Source: Mycobacterium sp. PSTR-4-N (GTDB taxonomy: Bacteria; Actinomycetota; Actinomycetes; Mycobacteriales; Mycobacteriaceae). From it: a stretch of 64,000 nucleotides of DNA. The stretch spans positions 124,001-188,000 of the forward strand of contig NZ_JAKRFN010000002.1 in NCBI RefSeq assembly GCF_022348085.1, read 5' to 3'. The notes beneath the pieces are model-generated. The model was not told the DNA's origin. It did not search any database and saw only the letters and a list, made by a program, of their open reading frames with translations. Positions within the stretch are counted from its first letter, which is position 1; the number at the start of each line of letters is the position of its first letter. Shown in pieces: positions 43,792 through 53,805 of the stretch. The translations under genes and the position numbers were made by a program.

Positions 43792-45461
43792 CGCAGCAGG
43801 CCCGCCAGCAGCCGACGGTGCATGGGTTCGGCGGGCGCACTCGCCGCGACGCGCAGCATCTCGTCGACCGTCGTGAACTTCACCCGCGGACGCTCGCCCT
43901 GACCGCGGGCCACTTCCGCGGCGTCGATCGCCTTCCATCCCGCAGCGTCGACGACCTCGGGCTGCCTGCCGCGCACGAAGCGGTCCAGCGCCGAGGCGCG
44001 CTCGCGCGGTTCGGCCAACAGTCCTGCGTTGTAGTCGGCGACCAGCGTGTGCACGGTCTCGGCCGCACAGGACTTGTTCGTGCCGATGAAGCCCGTGGGG
44101 CCGCGTTTGATCCAGCCCGCCACGTAGCTGCCGCGCATCGGGTCGTCACCGTCGAGAACGCGGCCACCGTCGTTGGGGACGACGCCGGCGGTCTCGTCGA
44201 ACGGCAGACCGCTTATCGGCATGCCGCGATAGCCGATGGAGGTCAGCACGGCACCCGACTCGAGCGTGACGGTGTCGTCCGTGCCGGTGATCTGGAACTC
44301 CATCCCGGTGACTCGCTCCGACCCCAGCACCCGCGCCGGTGTGAGGCGGTAGGCGAGCCGGATCCGCGGACGGGAAATCGGCGCGGTGCTGTCCCCCAGC
44401 TTGCTCAGGATCTCGAGTTTGCGCCGGGTCAGATCGTCGGTCACCTCGGCGAGATCCTCCCGGACCCGCTGGTGATCCGCGGGGTCGAGGACGACGTCGC
44501 AGCGGGCCGTGAGCCCGATCAGTTCGGGCAGCGTGAACGCCGAGGCGGCCGGACCGCGCCGCGCGGCGATCACCACCTCGCGAACCTTCGACGCACGCAG
44601 GGCCTCGAGCGCGTAATCGGCGATGTCGGTGCGTGCCAACGCATCCGGATCGGTGGTCAGGACGCGCGCCACGTCGAGCGCGACATTGCCGTTGCCGACG
44701 ACGATCACCCGCTCCCCGCTCAGATCGACGGCGAGATCGGCGAAGTCGGGATGGCCGTTGTACCAGGCGACGAACTCGGTGGCGGTGCCCGCACCCGACA
44801 GACTCATGCCCTCCACGTCGAGGCGCTTGTCGGTGGGCGCGCCGACGGCGTAGAGCACCGCGTGATGGTGCTCGAGCAACTCGTCATGCGTGAGATCCGA
44901 TCCCACCTCGACGTTGAGGTAGAACCGGAAGTCTCGACGGGCCGCGATCGTGTCGAACAGAGCCGTGACCCGCTTGGTCGCCTGATGGTCGGGGGCCACC
45001 CCGGCGCGCGCCAACCCGAACGGGGTGGGCAGCTTCTCGAACACGTTGACCTGCACCCCGGATTGGGTCAGCAGCTCGTCGGCGGCGTACATGGCCGCCG
45101 GGCCGGAACCGACGATCGCCACCCGCAACGGTCCCCTGCCACGGGCGTGCACCTGCGGCGCTTCCGGCACCGGAGCCAGCTTCGACGTCGGCGGCAGCTT
45201 GCCTTCGCGCTTCGGGTAGAACCCCGCGTTGATCTCGACGAACGGCAACTGCTCAGCGGTGAGCTTGCTGTCCGGCGCGATCGCCCCGACGGGGCATGCC
45301 GAGACGCAGGCTCCGCAATCGACGCAGGCGACCGGGTCGATGTGCAGCATCTCGGCGGTGGCGAAGCCCGGCTCGTCCGGCGACGGATGGATGCAGTTGA
45401 CCGGACACGCGAAGACGCAGGACCCGTCGCTGCAACACGACTGGGTGATGACGTGAGGCAT
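43788..45461 (-). CDS. fprB: Ferredoxin/ferredoxin-NADP reductase FprB
   Basis: The 557-residue protein fuses an N-terminal ferredoxin with two clusters (CCSDGSCVFACPVNCIHP and CVDCGACVSACPVGAI) to an adrenodoxin-reductase-like module from about residue 110 (VAIVGSGPAAMYAAD for FAD, IVVGNGNVALDVARVL for NADPH). It passes electrons between NADPH and ferredoxins or P450 systems. M. tuberculosis FprB (Rv0886) has the same domain order. It starts 18 bases after the diiron oxygenase gene stop, so the two are probably co-transcribed. Confidence 0.93.
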   Translation of the reverse strand: MPHVITQSCCSDGSCVFACPVNCIHPSPDEPGFATAEMLHIDPVACVDCGACVSACPVGAIAPDSKLTAEQLPFVEINAGFYPKREGKLPPTSKLAPVPEAPQVHARGRGPLRVAIVGSGPAAMYAADELLTQSGVQVNVFEKLPTPFGLARAGVAPDHQATKRVTALFDTIAARRDFRFYLNVEVGSDLTHDELLEHHHAVLYAVGAPTDKRLDVEGMSLSGAGTATEFVAWYNGHPDFADLAVDLSGERVIVVGNGNVALDVARVLTTDPDALARTDIADYALEALRASKVREVVIAARRGPAASAFTLPELIGLTARCDVVLDPADHQRVREDLAEVTDDLTRRKLEILSKLGDSTAPISRPRIRLAYRLTPARVLGSERVTGMEFQITGTDDTVTLESGAVLTSIGYRGMPISGLPFDETAGVVPNDGGRVLDGDDPMRGSYVAGWIKRGPTGFIGTNKSCAAETVHTLVADYNAGLLAEPRERASALDRFVRGRQPEVVDAAGWKAIDAAEVARGQGERPRVKFTTVDEMLRVAASAPAEPMHRRLLAGLLR

Positions 45462-45479
45462 GGGAACGTCCTGGTGACG

Positions 45480-46508
45480 CTAGGCGACCGCGGCCAGGTG
45501 TTCGCGCTGCGGCTCGCTGCGGTACCGGCTGGGCTTCCCGCCGATCCGGCAGATCCGCCACATCAACTTCGCGAACGGGTTCATCAGCCCGGTGTCGTGG
45601 GCGAGCATCCGCACGTCACCGAACATGTCGCGCAGCATCTGCCGCGACTCCGGGGACTTGAAGAAGATGTCCTTGCGCACCGACCGCGGGATGTCGAATT
45701 CCTGCCAGAACGCCTTCGGCGGGACGATGATCGCCGAACACAGCACACGCATCACGACCGGGACGTACAGCGAGAGCCAGAACCGCTTGCGGCGCGGCAA
45801 TTCCGGCACGCGCTTGCGCAGATACTCATGGGCGAACGAGATGTGCCGGGCCTCCTCGGCGACGTGAATCGCCATGACGCGCTCCATGATCGGATGCAGG
45901 GCCTTGCCCTCGCGCAGCACGTTCTTCTGGGTGTGGTCGATCGGTTCCTCACCGGCGAGGATGCCGAACCAGAACGGGATCGGCAGTGGACCGGCGACCA
46001 GCGGGATCGCGGGTTGCACCCACTTGAGCAGTTTCGGCATACCCGGCACGTCGGCGCCGATGCGGTTCACCATCTCCTGGAACATCAGGGTGTGGTTGCA
46101 CTCCTCGACCGCCTCGTGCAGGCAGTACCGGTACTCGGGCGAGCCGTTGGGGGTCCAGAACGCGTACTCCATCAGCCCGCGGATCAGGATCGATTCGAAG
46201 TGCAGACCGACCTTGGCGACATTGGCCTGCCGCCACATGCCGATCTCGATCTGCCGCTCCTTGGGCTGCGATCGGTACCACTCGTGCTTACCGATGGGAT
46301 CGGTCGCCGGCAGGATCCACCGCTCGTCGTTCGGGGTGACCGTGAACTCCGGCGAATCCCAGTCGATGTCGGTGTAGGGGTTGAAGTTGCGCCGCACCGA
46401 CCCCTCGGACAGCGTCTTCAACGTGTCGACGTATTCGGCGTCGTCGAAGACGTCCATGTTCTTGCGCCAACGCCGGATGATCTTCGTGCGTGCTTCTTTG
46501 ACCGCCAT
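45480..46508 (-). CDS. AurF-like diiron oxygenase family protein (Rv0885-type)
   Basis: The 342-residue helical protein has two Glu-x-x-His iron-binding motifs, EAVEECNHTLMFQEM and AEEARHISFAHEY, spaced as in the AurF diiron N-oxygenases. The ATG at 46508 is supported by GGAGG upstream; a longer frame is not family-like. It is divergent from serC and followed closely by fprB, whose product could supply electrons. Physiological substrate unknown. The pair Rv0885-Rv0886 is conserved in M. tuberculosis. Confidence 0.87.
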   Translation of the reverse strand: MAVKEARTKIIRRWRKNMDVFDDAEYVDTLKTLSEGSVRRNFNPYTDIDWDSPEFTVTPNDERWILPATDPIGKHEWYRSQPKERQIEIGMWRQANVAKVGLHFESILIRGLMEYAFWTPNGSPEYRYCLHEAVEECNHTLMFQEMVNRIGADVPGMPKLLKWVQPAIPLVAGPLPIPFWFGILAGEEPIDHTQKNVLREGKALHPIMERVMAIHVAEEARHISFAHEYLRKRVPELPRRKRFWLSLYVPVVMRVLCSAIIVPPKAFWQEFDIPRSVRKDIFFKSPESRQMLRDMFGDVRMLAHDTGLMNPFAKLMWRICRIGGKPSRYRSEPQREHLAAVA

Positions 46509-46579
46509 CGGGAGCCTCCATTCCCTCGCGTGAGGTTTACATTCAAGTACCCGTTGTCCAAGCACAGTACCCACGGTCC

Positions 46580-47840
<1,261 letters not shown>

Positions 47841-47852
47841 CGACTGCCGCGT

Positions 47853-47887
47853 GTCACCGCGGTAACGAGGAGATAACGCAGTAGGGT
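47853..47887 (+). promoter_or_regulatory. Promoter region of sepH with GTMAC repeats
   Basis: GTCAC at 47853-47857 and GTAAC at 47862-47866 are direct repeats nine bases apart, resembling the MtrA motif. TAGGGT at 47882-47887 is a -10 match about 41 bases before sepH, which has GAGAGGAGG upstream of its ATG. Confidence 0.4.
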
Positions 47888-47928
47888 GACCGCGTATCGG
47901 GCTCAGCGCAGCCCGAGAGGAGGTCGCC

Positions 47929-48750
47929 ATGCGGGAACTGAAGGTCGTCGGACTCGAGGTCAACGGCACACGGATCATCTGCGAGACCGACGACTCCGGC
48001 GAGAAGTTCGTGTTGCGCTCCGATGAGCGGCTCAAGGCCGCCGTGCGTGGCGACCGGGCCGGCTCCAACCAGACCACGATCGATGTCGAGGTGCCGAACA
48101 TGCTGCGCCCCCGAGAGATTCAAGCCAAGATCCGCGCCGGAGCCTCGGTGGAGCAGGTCGCCACGGCCGCGGGCGTCGACATCGCCCGCGTGGAACGATT
48201 CGCCCACCCCGTCCTGCTGGAGCGCTCGCGTGCGGCGGAGCTGGCCACCGCCGCCCACCCTGTGCTGTCCGACGGTCCGTCGGTCCTGACGCTGCTGGAG
48301 ACGGTGACCGCCGCGCTGATCGCGCGCGGGCTCGACCCCGAGAAGACCGAGTGGGACGCCTGGCGCAACGAGGACGGCCGCTGGACGGTGCAGATGGCGT
48401 GGAAGGCCGGCATGTCCGACAACGTCGCGCACTTCCGGTATGCCCCGGGCGCCCACGGCGGCACCGTGACCGCGTTCGACGACGCCGCCTATCAGCTGAT
48501 CGACCCGAGCTACGCCCGGCCGCTACGGCCGCTGGCCCCGGTGGCGCAACTCGCACTCGGAGACCCCGAACCCATCGCGCCGGCACCGGCACCGCAGCCG
48601 GCTCCCCCGGCGGCTCGAGCACCGGAACCGGAACCGACGGTCGACGAGACCCCCGACGCGAAACCCTCGCGACCCAAGAAGGCGCGGCCGACTGTCCCCG
48701 CGTGGGAGGACGTGCTGCTAGGCGTACGTTCCAGCGGCGGCCAGCGCTAG
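47929..48750 (+). CDS. sepH: SepH cell-division protein (DUF3071)
   Basis: The 273-residue protein has the N-terminal DUF3071 domain (residues 1-165, RELKVVGLEVNGTRIICE) with a helix-turn-helix-like segment (PREIQAKIRAGASVEQVATAAGVDIARVER) followed by a Pro/Glu-rich linker and a conserved C-terminal motif VPAWEDVLLGVRSSG. SepH binds FtsZ and promotes filament assembly at division sites in actinobacteria. It has a strong ribosome site. The end overlaps the convergent membrane protein gene by 33 bases. Confidence 0.88.
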   Translation: MRELKVVGLEVNGTRIICETDDSGEKFVLRSDERLKAAVRGDRAGSNQTTIDVEVPNMLRPREIQAKIRAGASVEQVATAAGVDIARVERFAHPVLLERSRAAELATAAHPVLSDGPSVLTLLETVTAALIARGLDPEKTEWDAWRNEDGRWTVQMAWKAGMSDNVAHFRYAPGAHGGTVTAFDDAAYQLIDPSYARPLRPLAPVAQLALGDPEPIAPAPAPQPAPPAARAPEPEPTVDETPDAKPSRPKKARPTVPAWEDVLLGVRSSGGQR

Positions 48751-49002
48751 CAACCCGACCCAGGCGGCCACGACGCCCACCCCGGCGCCGAGCACGAACC
48801 AACGCCACACCGGCGCCTTGCGCCAGCCCCACACCGTCGGCGCCAGTCCCCCCACGGCGACGAGATTCAACCCGATCGCCAGCAGCGGACTCACCCGCAT
48901 CAGCCCGATGCCCAAGACGATGAGGGCGGCGGCGAGCACGGCGGCGACAAAGGCCGCGACGGTCAGCCCGGTACCCCAGGGAGTCGGCTCGTGGGGCTTC
49001 AC
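48718..49002 (-). CDS. Small three-helix membrane protein, Rv0882-type
   Basis: The 94-residue protein has three hydrophobic segments at about 12-32, 37-57 and 67-90 and starts MKPHEPTPWGTGLTVAAF. It resembles the mycobacterial DUF2537 family by length and first residues; this is recalled, not checked. The GTG start overlaps the TrmH gene stop by four bases (GTGA). It is conserved in the Rv0881-Rv0882 arrangement. Function unknown. Confidence 0.8.
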   Translation of the reverse strand: MKPHEPTPWGTGLTVAAFVAAVLAAALIVLGIGLMRVSPLLAIGLNLVAVGGLAPTVWGWRKAPVWRWFVLGAGVGVVAAWVGLLALAAAGTYA

Positions 49003-49832
49003 GGCGCGAGCCTATCCCGCTCGTAGAACGCCAACGCCGCTGCTGTCGCCACGTTCAGAGAGTCCGTTCCGCGCGACATCGGGATGCGCGCGCGGACATC
49101 GCACGCGCGCATGGTGTGCTCGGCCAGACCCGGCCCCTCCGCGCCGACGAGGATGCCCACCTTCTCGCCGACCAGGTCGTCCATCGCGTCGGCCAGCCGC
49201 TGCGCGCCGGCGGCCGGGGTCATCGCCACCAAACGAAACCCGTTGTCGCGCAGCATGTTCAGATCACCCGGCCAGTTCTGCGCCCGCGCGAACGGAACAA
49301 GGAGCGCGTGTCCCATCGAGACGCGTACCGCGCGGCGGTACAGCGGGTCGGCACATCCCGCGCCGAAGATCACCGCACCAACTCCCAGCCCCGCGGCGTT
49401 GCGGAAGATCGAGCCGAGATTCTCGTGGTCGTTGACCCCTTCCAGCACCGCCACCGTGCGCGCACCGTCGAGCACCTGGGGCACCGCCAGCTCCGGGGCG
49501 CGCGACGCCGACGCCAGCACACCGCGGTTGAGGTGGAACCCGACCACGTCGGCCATCACCTCCGCGCTCGCCCGGTAGTACGGCGCGTCGAGCCCGTCGA
49601 GATCGGTGCCGAGCTCGGCCAACCGGCGGTCGGTGCCCAGCAGCGCCCGCGGACGGAACCGCGACGCCAGCATCCGCTGCACCACCAGCACGCCCTCAGC
49701 GATCACGAGCCCCTTGCCGCTGGGCAGATCGGGCCGCCGGTCGACGCTGTTGAGGTCACGGAAATCATCCAGTCGCGGGTCGGTGGGGTCGTCGACGTCG
49801 ACGACGAGGGCGGCGGGCACGGCGACCGACAC
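48999..49832 (-). CDS. SpoU/TrmH-family RNA methyltransferase (Rv0881-type)
   Basis: The 277-residue protein has the SpoU knotted methyltransferase motifs: EGVNDHENLGSIFRNAAGLGVGAVIFG (motif 1), GILVGAEGPGLAEHTM (motif 2) and RIPMSRGTDSLNVATAAALAFYE (motif 3, where AdoMet binds). It has an N-terminal RNA-binding-like substrate domain. It likely methylates a ribose 2'-OH in rRNA or tRNA. It starts with GTG at 49832, is divergent from a small membrane protein gene and is followed by overlap with the Rv0882-type gene. Confidence 0.88.
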   Translation of the reverse strand: MSVAVPAALVVDVDDPTDPRLDDFRDLNSVDRRPDLPSGKGLVIAEGVLVVQRMLASRFRPRALLGTDRRLAELGTDLDGLDAPYYRASAEVMADVVGFHLNRGVLASASRAPELAVPQVLDGARTVAVLEGVNDHENLGSIFRNAAGLGVGAVIFGAGCADPLYRRAVRVSMGHALLVPFARAQNWPGDLNMLRDNGFRLVAMTPAAGAQRLADAMDDLVGEKVGILVGAEGPGLAEHTMRACDVRARIPMSRGTDSLNVATAAALAFYERDRLAP

Positions 49833-49850
49833 TACCGACGCGTGATCAGT

Positions 49851-49856
49851 TACGTT
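49851..49856 (+). promoter_or_regulatory. -10 box for leaderless DUF2530 mRNA
   Basis: TACGTT fits the TANNNT pattern and ends eight bases before the ATG at 49865. Confidence 0.4.
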
Positions 49857-49864
49857 GGGCCGCG

Positions 49865-50113
49865 ATGACGACCACGCCCCCCGAACCGCCGCCGCTGCCG
49901 CGCGCCCTGACCTCCCCGTGGCCGGTGATCGTCGTGATCACCGGCGGGTGGCTGATAGCGACGCTGCTCGCGTTCACGGTCGAGGCTTTGGCGCCGTGCC
50001 GGCCCGTCAGCCTGGCCGGGCTCGGCGTGGGTGTTCTTGGCACGTCGATCTTTCTGTGGCAACGTCACGCCGTGCGCCGCGGATCGCGCGGAGCACAGAG
50101 CGGTTTGGACTGA
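49865..50113 (+). CDS. DUF2530-type small membrane protein (Rv0879c-type)
   Basis: The 82-residue protein has two hydrophobic segments at about 18-40 and 47-65 and a basic tail ending RRGSRGAQSGLD, as in DUF2530. The N-terminus is Pro-rich (TTTPPEPPPLPRALTSPWPV). It begins close after a -10 box and precedes a second SRPBCC gene by 18 bases. The role is unknown. Confidence 0.8.
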   Translation: MTTTPPEPPPLPRALTSPWPVIVVITGGWLIATLLAFTVEALAPCRPVSLAGLGVGVLGTSIFLWQRHAVRRGSRGAQSGLD

Positions 50114-50131
50114 CACGAGGAGAACACCGTC

Positions 50132-50587
50132 ATGGCGGCGCCCATTCTGCAAGCGCAGATCGACATCAACGCACCGGTCTCGACCGTGTGGAAGCTGGTC
50201 TCCGATGTGGAGCGGATGCCACAGTGGAGCCCCCAGTGCCGCTGGACGAAGGCGATCGGCGGAGTGCGTCAGGGCGCCCGCATGGTCAACCTGAATCGCC
50301 GCGGAATGTTGTTCTGGCCCACGACCGCTCGCATCACCGAGCTCGTGCCCGAGAAGAAGCTGGCGTTCAAGGTCAGCGAGAACCACACGGTCTGGAGCTA
50401 CGAACTCGAACCCACCGAGGCCGGCACCCGGTTGGTGGAGACCCGCCGCGCCGAGAACGGCACCACCACCGCGGTGTCGGCGTTCGCGGTCGACAAGTTC
50501 ATGGGCGGGGAGACCAGCTTCGAGCAGGAACTCATCGAGGGCATGAACAACTCGCTGGAGCGCATCAAAGCGGCCGCCGAGCGCTAG
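50132..50587 (+). CDS. SRPBCC-family protein
   Basis: The 151-residue protein has the SRPBCC/polyketide-cyclase pattern: QAQIDINAPVSTVWKLVSDVERMPQWSPQC at the N-terminus and a long C-terminal helix (FEQELIEGMNNSLERIKAAAER). It resembles the Rv0910-type fold at the other end of the window but lies in no toxin-antitoxin arrangement. GAGGAG nine bases upstream supports the ATG at 50132. Ligand and function unknown. Confidence 0.83.
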   Translation: MAAPILQAQIDINAPVSTVWKLVSDVERMPQWSPQCRWTKAIGGVRQGARMVNLNRRGMLFWPTTARITELVPEKKLAFKVSENHTVWSYELEPTEAGTRLVETRRAENGTTTAVSAFAVDKFMGGETSFEQELIEGMNNSLERIKAAAER

Positions 50588-50591
50588 CGAG

Positions 50592-51497
50592 CTAGCTGGA
50601 GCGCTCTTCGGTGCGCTCCACGAGATCGAGCACGCCGTCGTCGAACGGGTCGAACTGGGGCGATCCCGAGCCCTTCGGCGCCGGCGTGTCCGAATGGGCG
50701 CCGCAACCGTATTCGGCGTCGACCACGCGCCCGTCGGCGGCGTACTCGTTGGCGCACACCCCGAACATCACACCCAACGCCCCACCGAGCGGGACGTAGA
50801 ACCCGCAGTCCCGACACATCCGGCGGGTGGCGCGTGCCATCGCCGACCCCGGGCCGAAGTCACCGTCATGCCAGCGCTGCGCAGCGTCGCCACGCCCCCA
50901 CAGGCTCAGCACCTGACGACGGCCCAGTCCGACCTCGACGGCCACCTCGTCGATCTGCGGGTCGCCGGTCCCCATGAACCCCGGCACCAGGCGCGGATCG
51001 TCGGCGGGGGGAGCCAGCAGGTCGCCGGGGCCGAGATCGCCCGCGCGCACCCGCTCCTCCCAGGGCACCCATTCCGGCGCGAGCAGCGCCGACGGGCCGG
51101 GGACCAGGACGACCTCGCTGATGGTGACCTGCGCGGCGCCCGACCAGGCCGCGACCACGACGGCCCACTGCCAGCCCCGGTAGCCGGTCACCTCCGCGAC
51201 GAACCGGTGGGTGGCCGAGGACTGGTCTTCGATCTCGGCGCCGAGGTAGTCGCCGACAGTGTCGGCACCACTGAACTCAGCGATCGCGGAGCGGGCGTCG
51301 TCGACCGCGCCGAGCAGCATGGCTTCGAGCTCGGCGGACATCGGCTCCGGCTCGGCCGGTTCGGTCGGTTCGGCAAGCTCGGTCGGCTCGGCAGGCTCGG
51401 TCGATGCGGCCGGCTCAGCTGACGGCTCGACCGCCGACTCGGGTGCCTCGGCGGGCGGCTCGGCCTCGGGCGAAGAGGGTTCGGTCACGCTGTCCAT
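50592..51497 (-). CDS. DUF3027-family protein (Rv0877-type)
   Basis: The 301-residue protein has a low-complexity N-terminal part with repeated EPAEPTELAEPTEPAEPEP (about residues 30-55), then a domain of DUF3027 with PEWVPWEERVRAGDLGPGDLLAPPADDPRLVPGF and a Cys pair plus a further Cys (RMCRDCGFYVPL and FGVCANEYAADGRVVDAEYGCGAH) that may bind zinc. It is conserved in mycobacteria and other actinobacteria with unknown function. It ends four bases after the convergent SRPBCC stop. Confidence 0.82.
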   Translation of the reverse strand: MDSVTEPSSPEAEPPAEAPESAVEPSAEPAASTEPAEPTELAEPTEPAEPEPMSAELEAMLLGAVDDARSAIAEFSGADTVGDYLGAEIEDQSSATHRFVAEVTGYRGWQWAVVVAAWSGAAQVTISEVVLVPGPSALLAPEWVPWEERVRAGDLGPGDLLAPPADDPRLVPGFMGTGDPQIDEVAVEVGLGRRQVLSLWGRGDAAQRWHDGDFGPGSAMARATRRMCRDCGFYVPLGGALGVMFGVCANEYAADGRVVDAEYGCGAHSDTPAPKGSGSPQFDPFDDGVLDLVERTEERSS

Positions 51498-51586
51498 CGG
51501 TGTTCATCTTGCCCGACGGAGCCGGTGGCGAGCCACACCGGTTGGCTGCACGTCCCCTGTCGCCTCCATGAGGGAGAATCGAGCGC

Positions 51587-53254
51587 GTGACAGGAGCGCG
51601 GCGCGACCACCAGGACCCCGCCGGTCCGACGGGCGGACGCTACTACCCGCCACGTCCGCCCGTCGGGGAACATCCGGGCATGGCCAACTACCCCAGCGAC
51701 CCGGTGGTTACCGACGGTAGGCGCGCCTCGTCGACGACCAACCACAGCGGCAACCGATGGTTGCCGCCGCTGGACGAGCACGACCGTCGTCGCCACCACA
51801 GCCGCTTCGACGAGGACCGGGCCGCCGGCGCCGAGAAGGTGACGGTCACCCGCGCCGCCGCGCAGCGCAGCCGCGAAATGGGCTCGAAGATGTACGGTCT
51901 GGTCCACCGGGCCGCCACCGCCGACGGCGCCGACAAATCCGGGCTGACGGCTCTGACCTGGCCCGTGGTGGCGAACTTCGCCCTCGACGCCGCGATGGCG
52001 GTCGCCCTGGCCAACACCTTGTTCTTCGCCGCCGCGACCGGTGAGAGCAAGAGCCGGGTGGCGCTCTACCTGCTCATCACGATCGCCCCGTTCGCGGTCA
52101 TCGCTCCGCTGATCGGCCCTGCGCTGGACCGCCTGCAGCACGGCCGCCGCGTCGCCCTGGCCGCGTCCTTCGGCCTGCGCACCGCGCTGGCGGTGATCCT
52201 GATCGCGAACTTCGACAGCGCGACCGGCAGCTTCCCGTCCTGGGTGCTGTATCCGTGCGCGCTCGGCATGATGGTGCTCTCGAAGTCCTTCTCGGTGCTG
52301 CGCAGCGCCGTGACACCGCGGGTGCTGCCCCCGACCATCGACCTCGTCCGGGTCAACTCGCGGCTGACGATGTTCGGCCTGCTCGGCGGCACAATGGTGG
52401 GCGGCGGTATCGCGGCCGCGGCCGAGTGGGGATTCCAGCTGTTCGCCATGCCCGGGGCGCTCTACGTCGTGGTCGCAGTGTCGATGGCCGGCGCCGTTCT
52501 GGCGATGCGGATACCGAAGTGGGTCGAGGTCACCGAGGGTGAGATCCCGGCCACGCTCAGCTACCACAGCAGGCCGGACGGGTACTTCCGCGATCCGCCC
52601 GCCGCGAAGGTTCGCCAACCGCTGGGCCGCAACATCATCGCCGCGCTGTGGGGCAACTGCACGGTCAAGGTGATGGTCGGCTTCCTGTTCCTCTACCCCG
52701 CGTTCGTCGCCAAGGCCCACGACGCCAGCGGCTGGGAACAGCTGCGCATCCTCGGGCTGATCGGCGCCGCGGCCGCGGTGGGCAACTTCATCGGGAACTT
52801 CACCGCGGCGCGGCTGAAACTCGGCCATCCGGCGCAGCTCGTGGTGCGCTGCGCGATCGCGGTCACCGCGATGTCGCTGGCCACCGCGCTGACGGGCAGT
52901 CTCCTCGTCGCCGCGGCGACGACCCTGGTCACCTCGGGCGCCAGCGCGATCGCCAAGGCCTCCCTGGACGCCTCACTGCAGGACGACCTGCCCGAGGAAT
53001 CACGCGCGTCGGCGTTCGGGCGCTCGGAGTCGCTGCTGCAGCTGGCGTGGGTGGTGGGTGGTGCGACGGGGGTGCTGATCTACACCGAGCTGTACGCGGG
53101 GTTCACCACGATCACCGCGCTGCTCATCCTCGGTCTGGCGCAGACGATCTTCAGCTACCGCGGCGAATCCCTGGTTCCGGGGTTGGGCGGCAACCGTCCC
53201 GTGCACGCGGCGGCTGAGGGTGTGCGCGTTGAGTCGGCGGTGTCCGGCGAGTGA
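51587..53254 (+). CDS. MFS transporter, Rv0876c-type
   Basis: The 555-residue protein has a long soluble, Arg/His-rich N-terminal region (about 1-120) before the first of roughly twelve membrane helices, the arrangement of Rv0876c. The membrane part includes ALDRLQHGRRVALAASFGLRT (motif A-like). It starts at GTG 51587 with GGGAGA upstream. Its stop overlaps the following gene start (GTGA). Transport substrate unknown. Confidence 0.85.
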   Translation: MTGARRDHQDPAGPTGGRYYPPRPPVGEHPGMANYPSDPVVTDGRRASSTTNHSGNRWLPPLDEHDRRRHHSRFDEDRAAGAEKVTVTRAAAQRSREMGSKMYGLVHRAATADGADKSGLTALTWPVVANFALDAAMAVALANTLFFAAATGESKSRVALYLLITIAPFAVIAPLIGPALDRLQHGRRVALAASFGLRTALAVILIANFDSATGSFPSWVLYPCALGMMVLSKSFSVLRSAVTPRVLPPTIDLVRVNSRLTMFGLLGGTMVGGGIAAAAEWGFQLFAMPGALYVVVAVSMAGAVLAMRIPKWVEVTEGEIPATLSYHSRPDGYFRDPPAAKVRQPLGRNIIAALWGNCTVKVMVGFLFLYPAFVAKAHDASGWEQLRILGLIGAAAAVGNFIGNFTAARLKLGHPAQLVVRCAIAVTAMSLATALTGSLLVAAATTLVTSGASAIAKASLDASLQDDLPEESRASAFGRSESLLQLAWVVGGATGVLIYTELYAGFTTITALLILGLAQTIFSYRGESLVPGLGGNRPVHAAAEGVRVESAVSGE

Positions 53255-53733
53255 AACGAGTCATCGCCGTCCTCGTCGCCGTGGCGCTGCTCGCGTCGGC
53301 CGCCACCGGGGTCCTGGTGTGGCGGCTCTCCCGGGAGGCGGGCCCCGACCTGCCCGAGATCTCGGCCTTCTCCGCCGGCCAGCTGACCCGGGTCGGCCCG
53401 TACCGGTTCTGCCGGGTGCTCAACCCCACCGACTGCATGGTGCCCGCCGACCAGGGCGAACTGACCGTCTCGGGCCGTCACCCGGTGCAGTTGTCGCTGC
53501 CCGCCGAGATCGCGAAGGCGCCGTGGGTGCTGCTGCGCGCCTACGAGGACGGTGACGTGGTCGAGGAGTTCCGACCCGACGCCCGGCTCGCGGTGACGAT
53601 CCCCACCGTCGACGCCCAGCGCGGACGGCTGACCGGTTTCGCGGTGCAGCTGCCGACGCTGGTGCGCGATCAGGACGGAAACGAGTTCCCCGTCCCGCAC
53701 GCGGAGTGGTCGGTCCGCACGAACTGGAGCTGA
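53251..53733 (+). CDS. DUF2771-family exported protein (Rv0875c-type)
   Basis: The 160-residue protein has a signal-anchor helix (residues 4-26) and an extracytoplasmic domain with two Cys (FCRVLNPTDCMVP) that probably form a disulfide. It matches DUF2771 by length and motif. The overlap with the MFS gene (GTGA) suggests that the two work together, as in Rv0876c-Rv0875c. No lipobox is seen. Confidence 0.82.
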   Translation: MKRVIAVLVAVALLASAATGVLVWRLSREAGPDLPEISAFSAGQLTRVGPYRFCRVLNPTDCMVPADQGELTVSGRHPVQLSLPAEIAKAPWVLLRAYEDGDVVEEFRPDARLAVTIPTVDAQRGRLTGFAVQLPTLVRDQDGNEFPVPHAEWSVRTNWS

Positions 53734-53805
53734 CCGGTCACGAAGGTGCACTGACGGTCGTGATCGGCGTGCGTCAGCAACCGTAGGAGCACTCTCGCGA
53801 CGACA

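Noticed and set aside
49865..50587. Second toxin-antitoxin pair (small membrane protein plus SRPBCC)
   Set aside because: The small gene encodes a DUF2530-type two-helix membrane protein, unlike the charged Rv0909-type antitoxin, so the resemblance is only in gene order.
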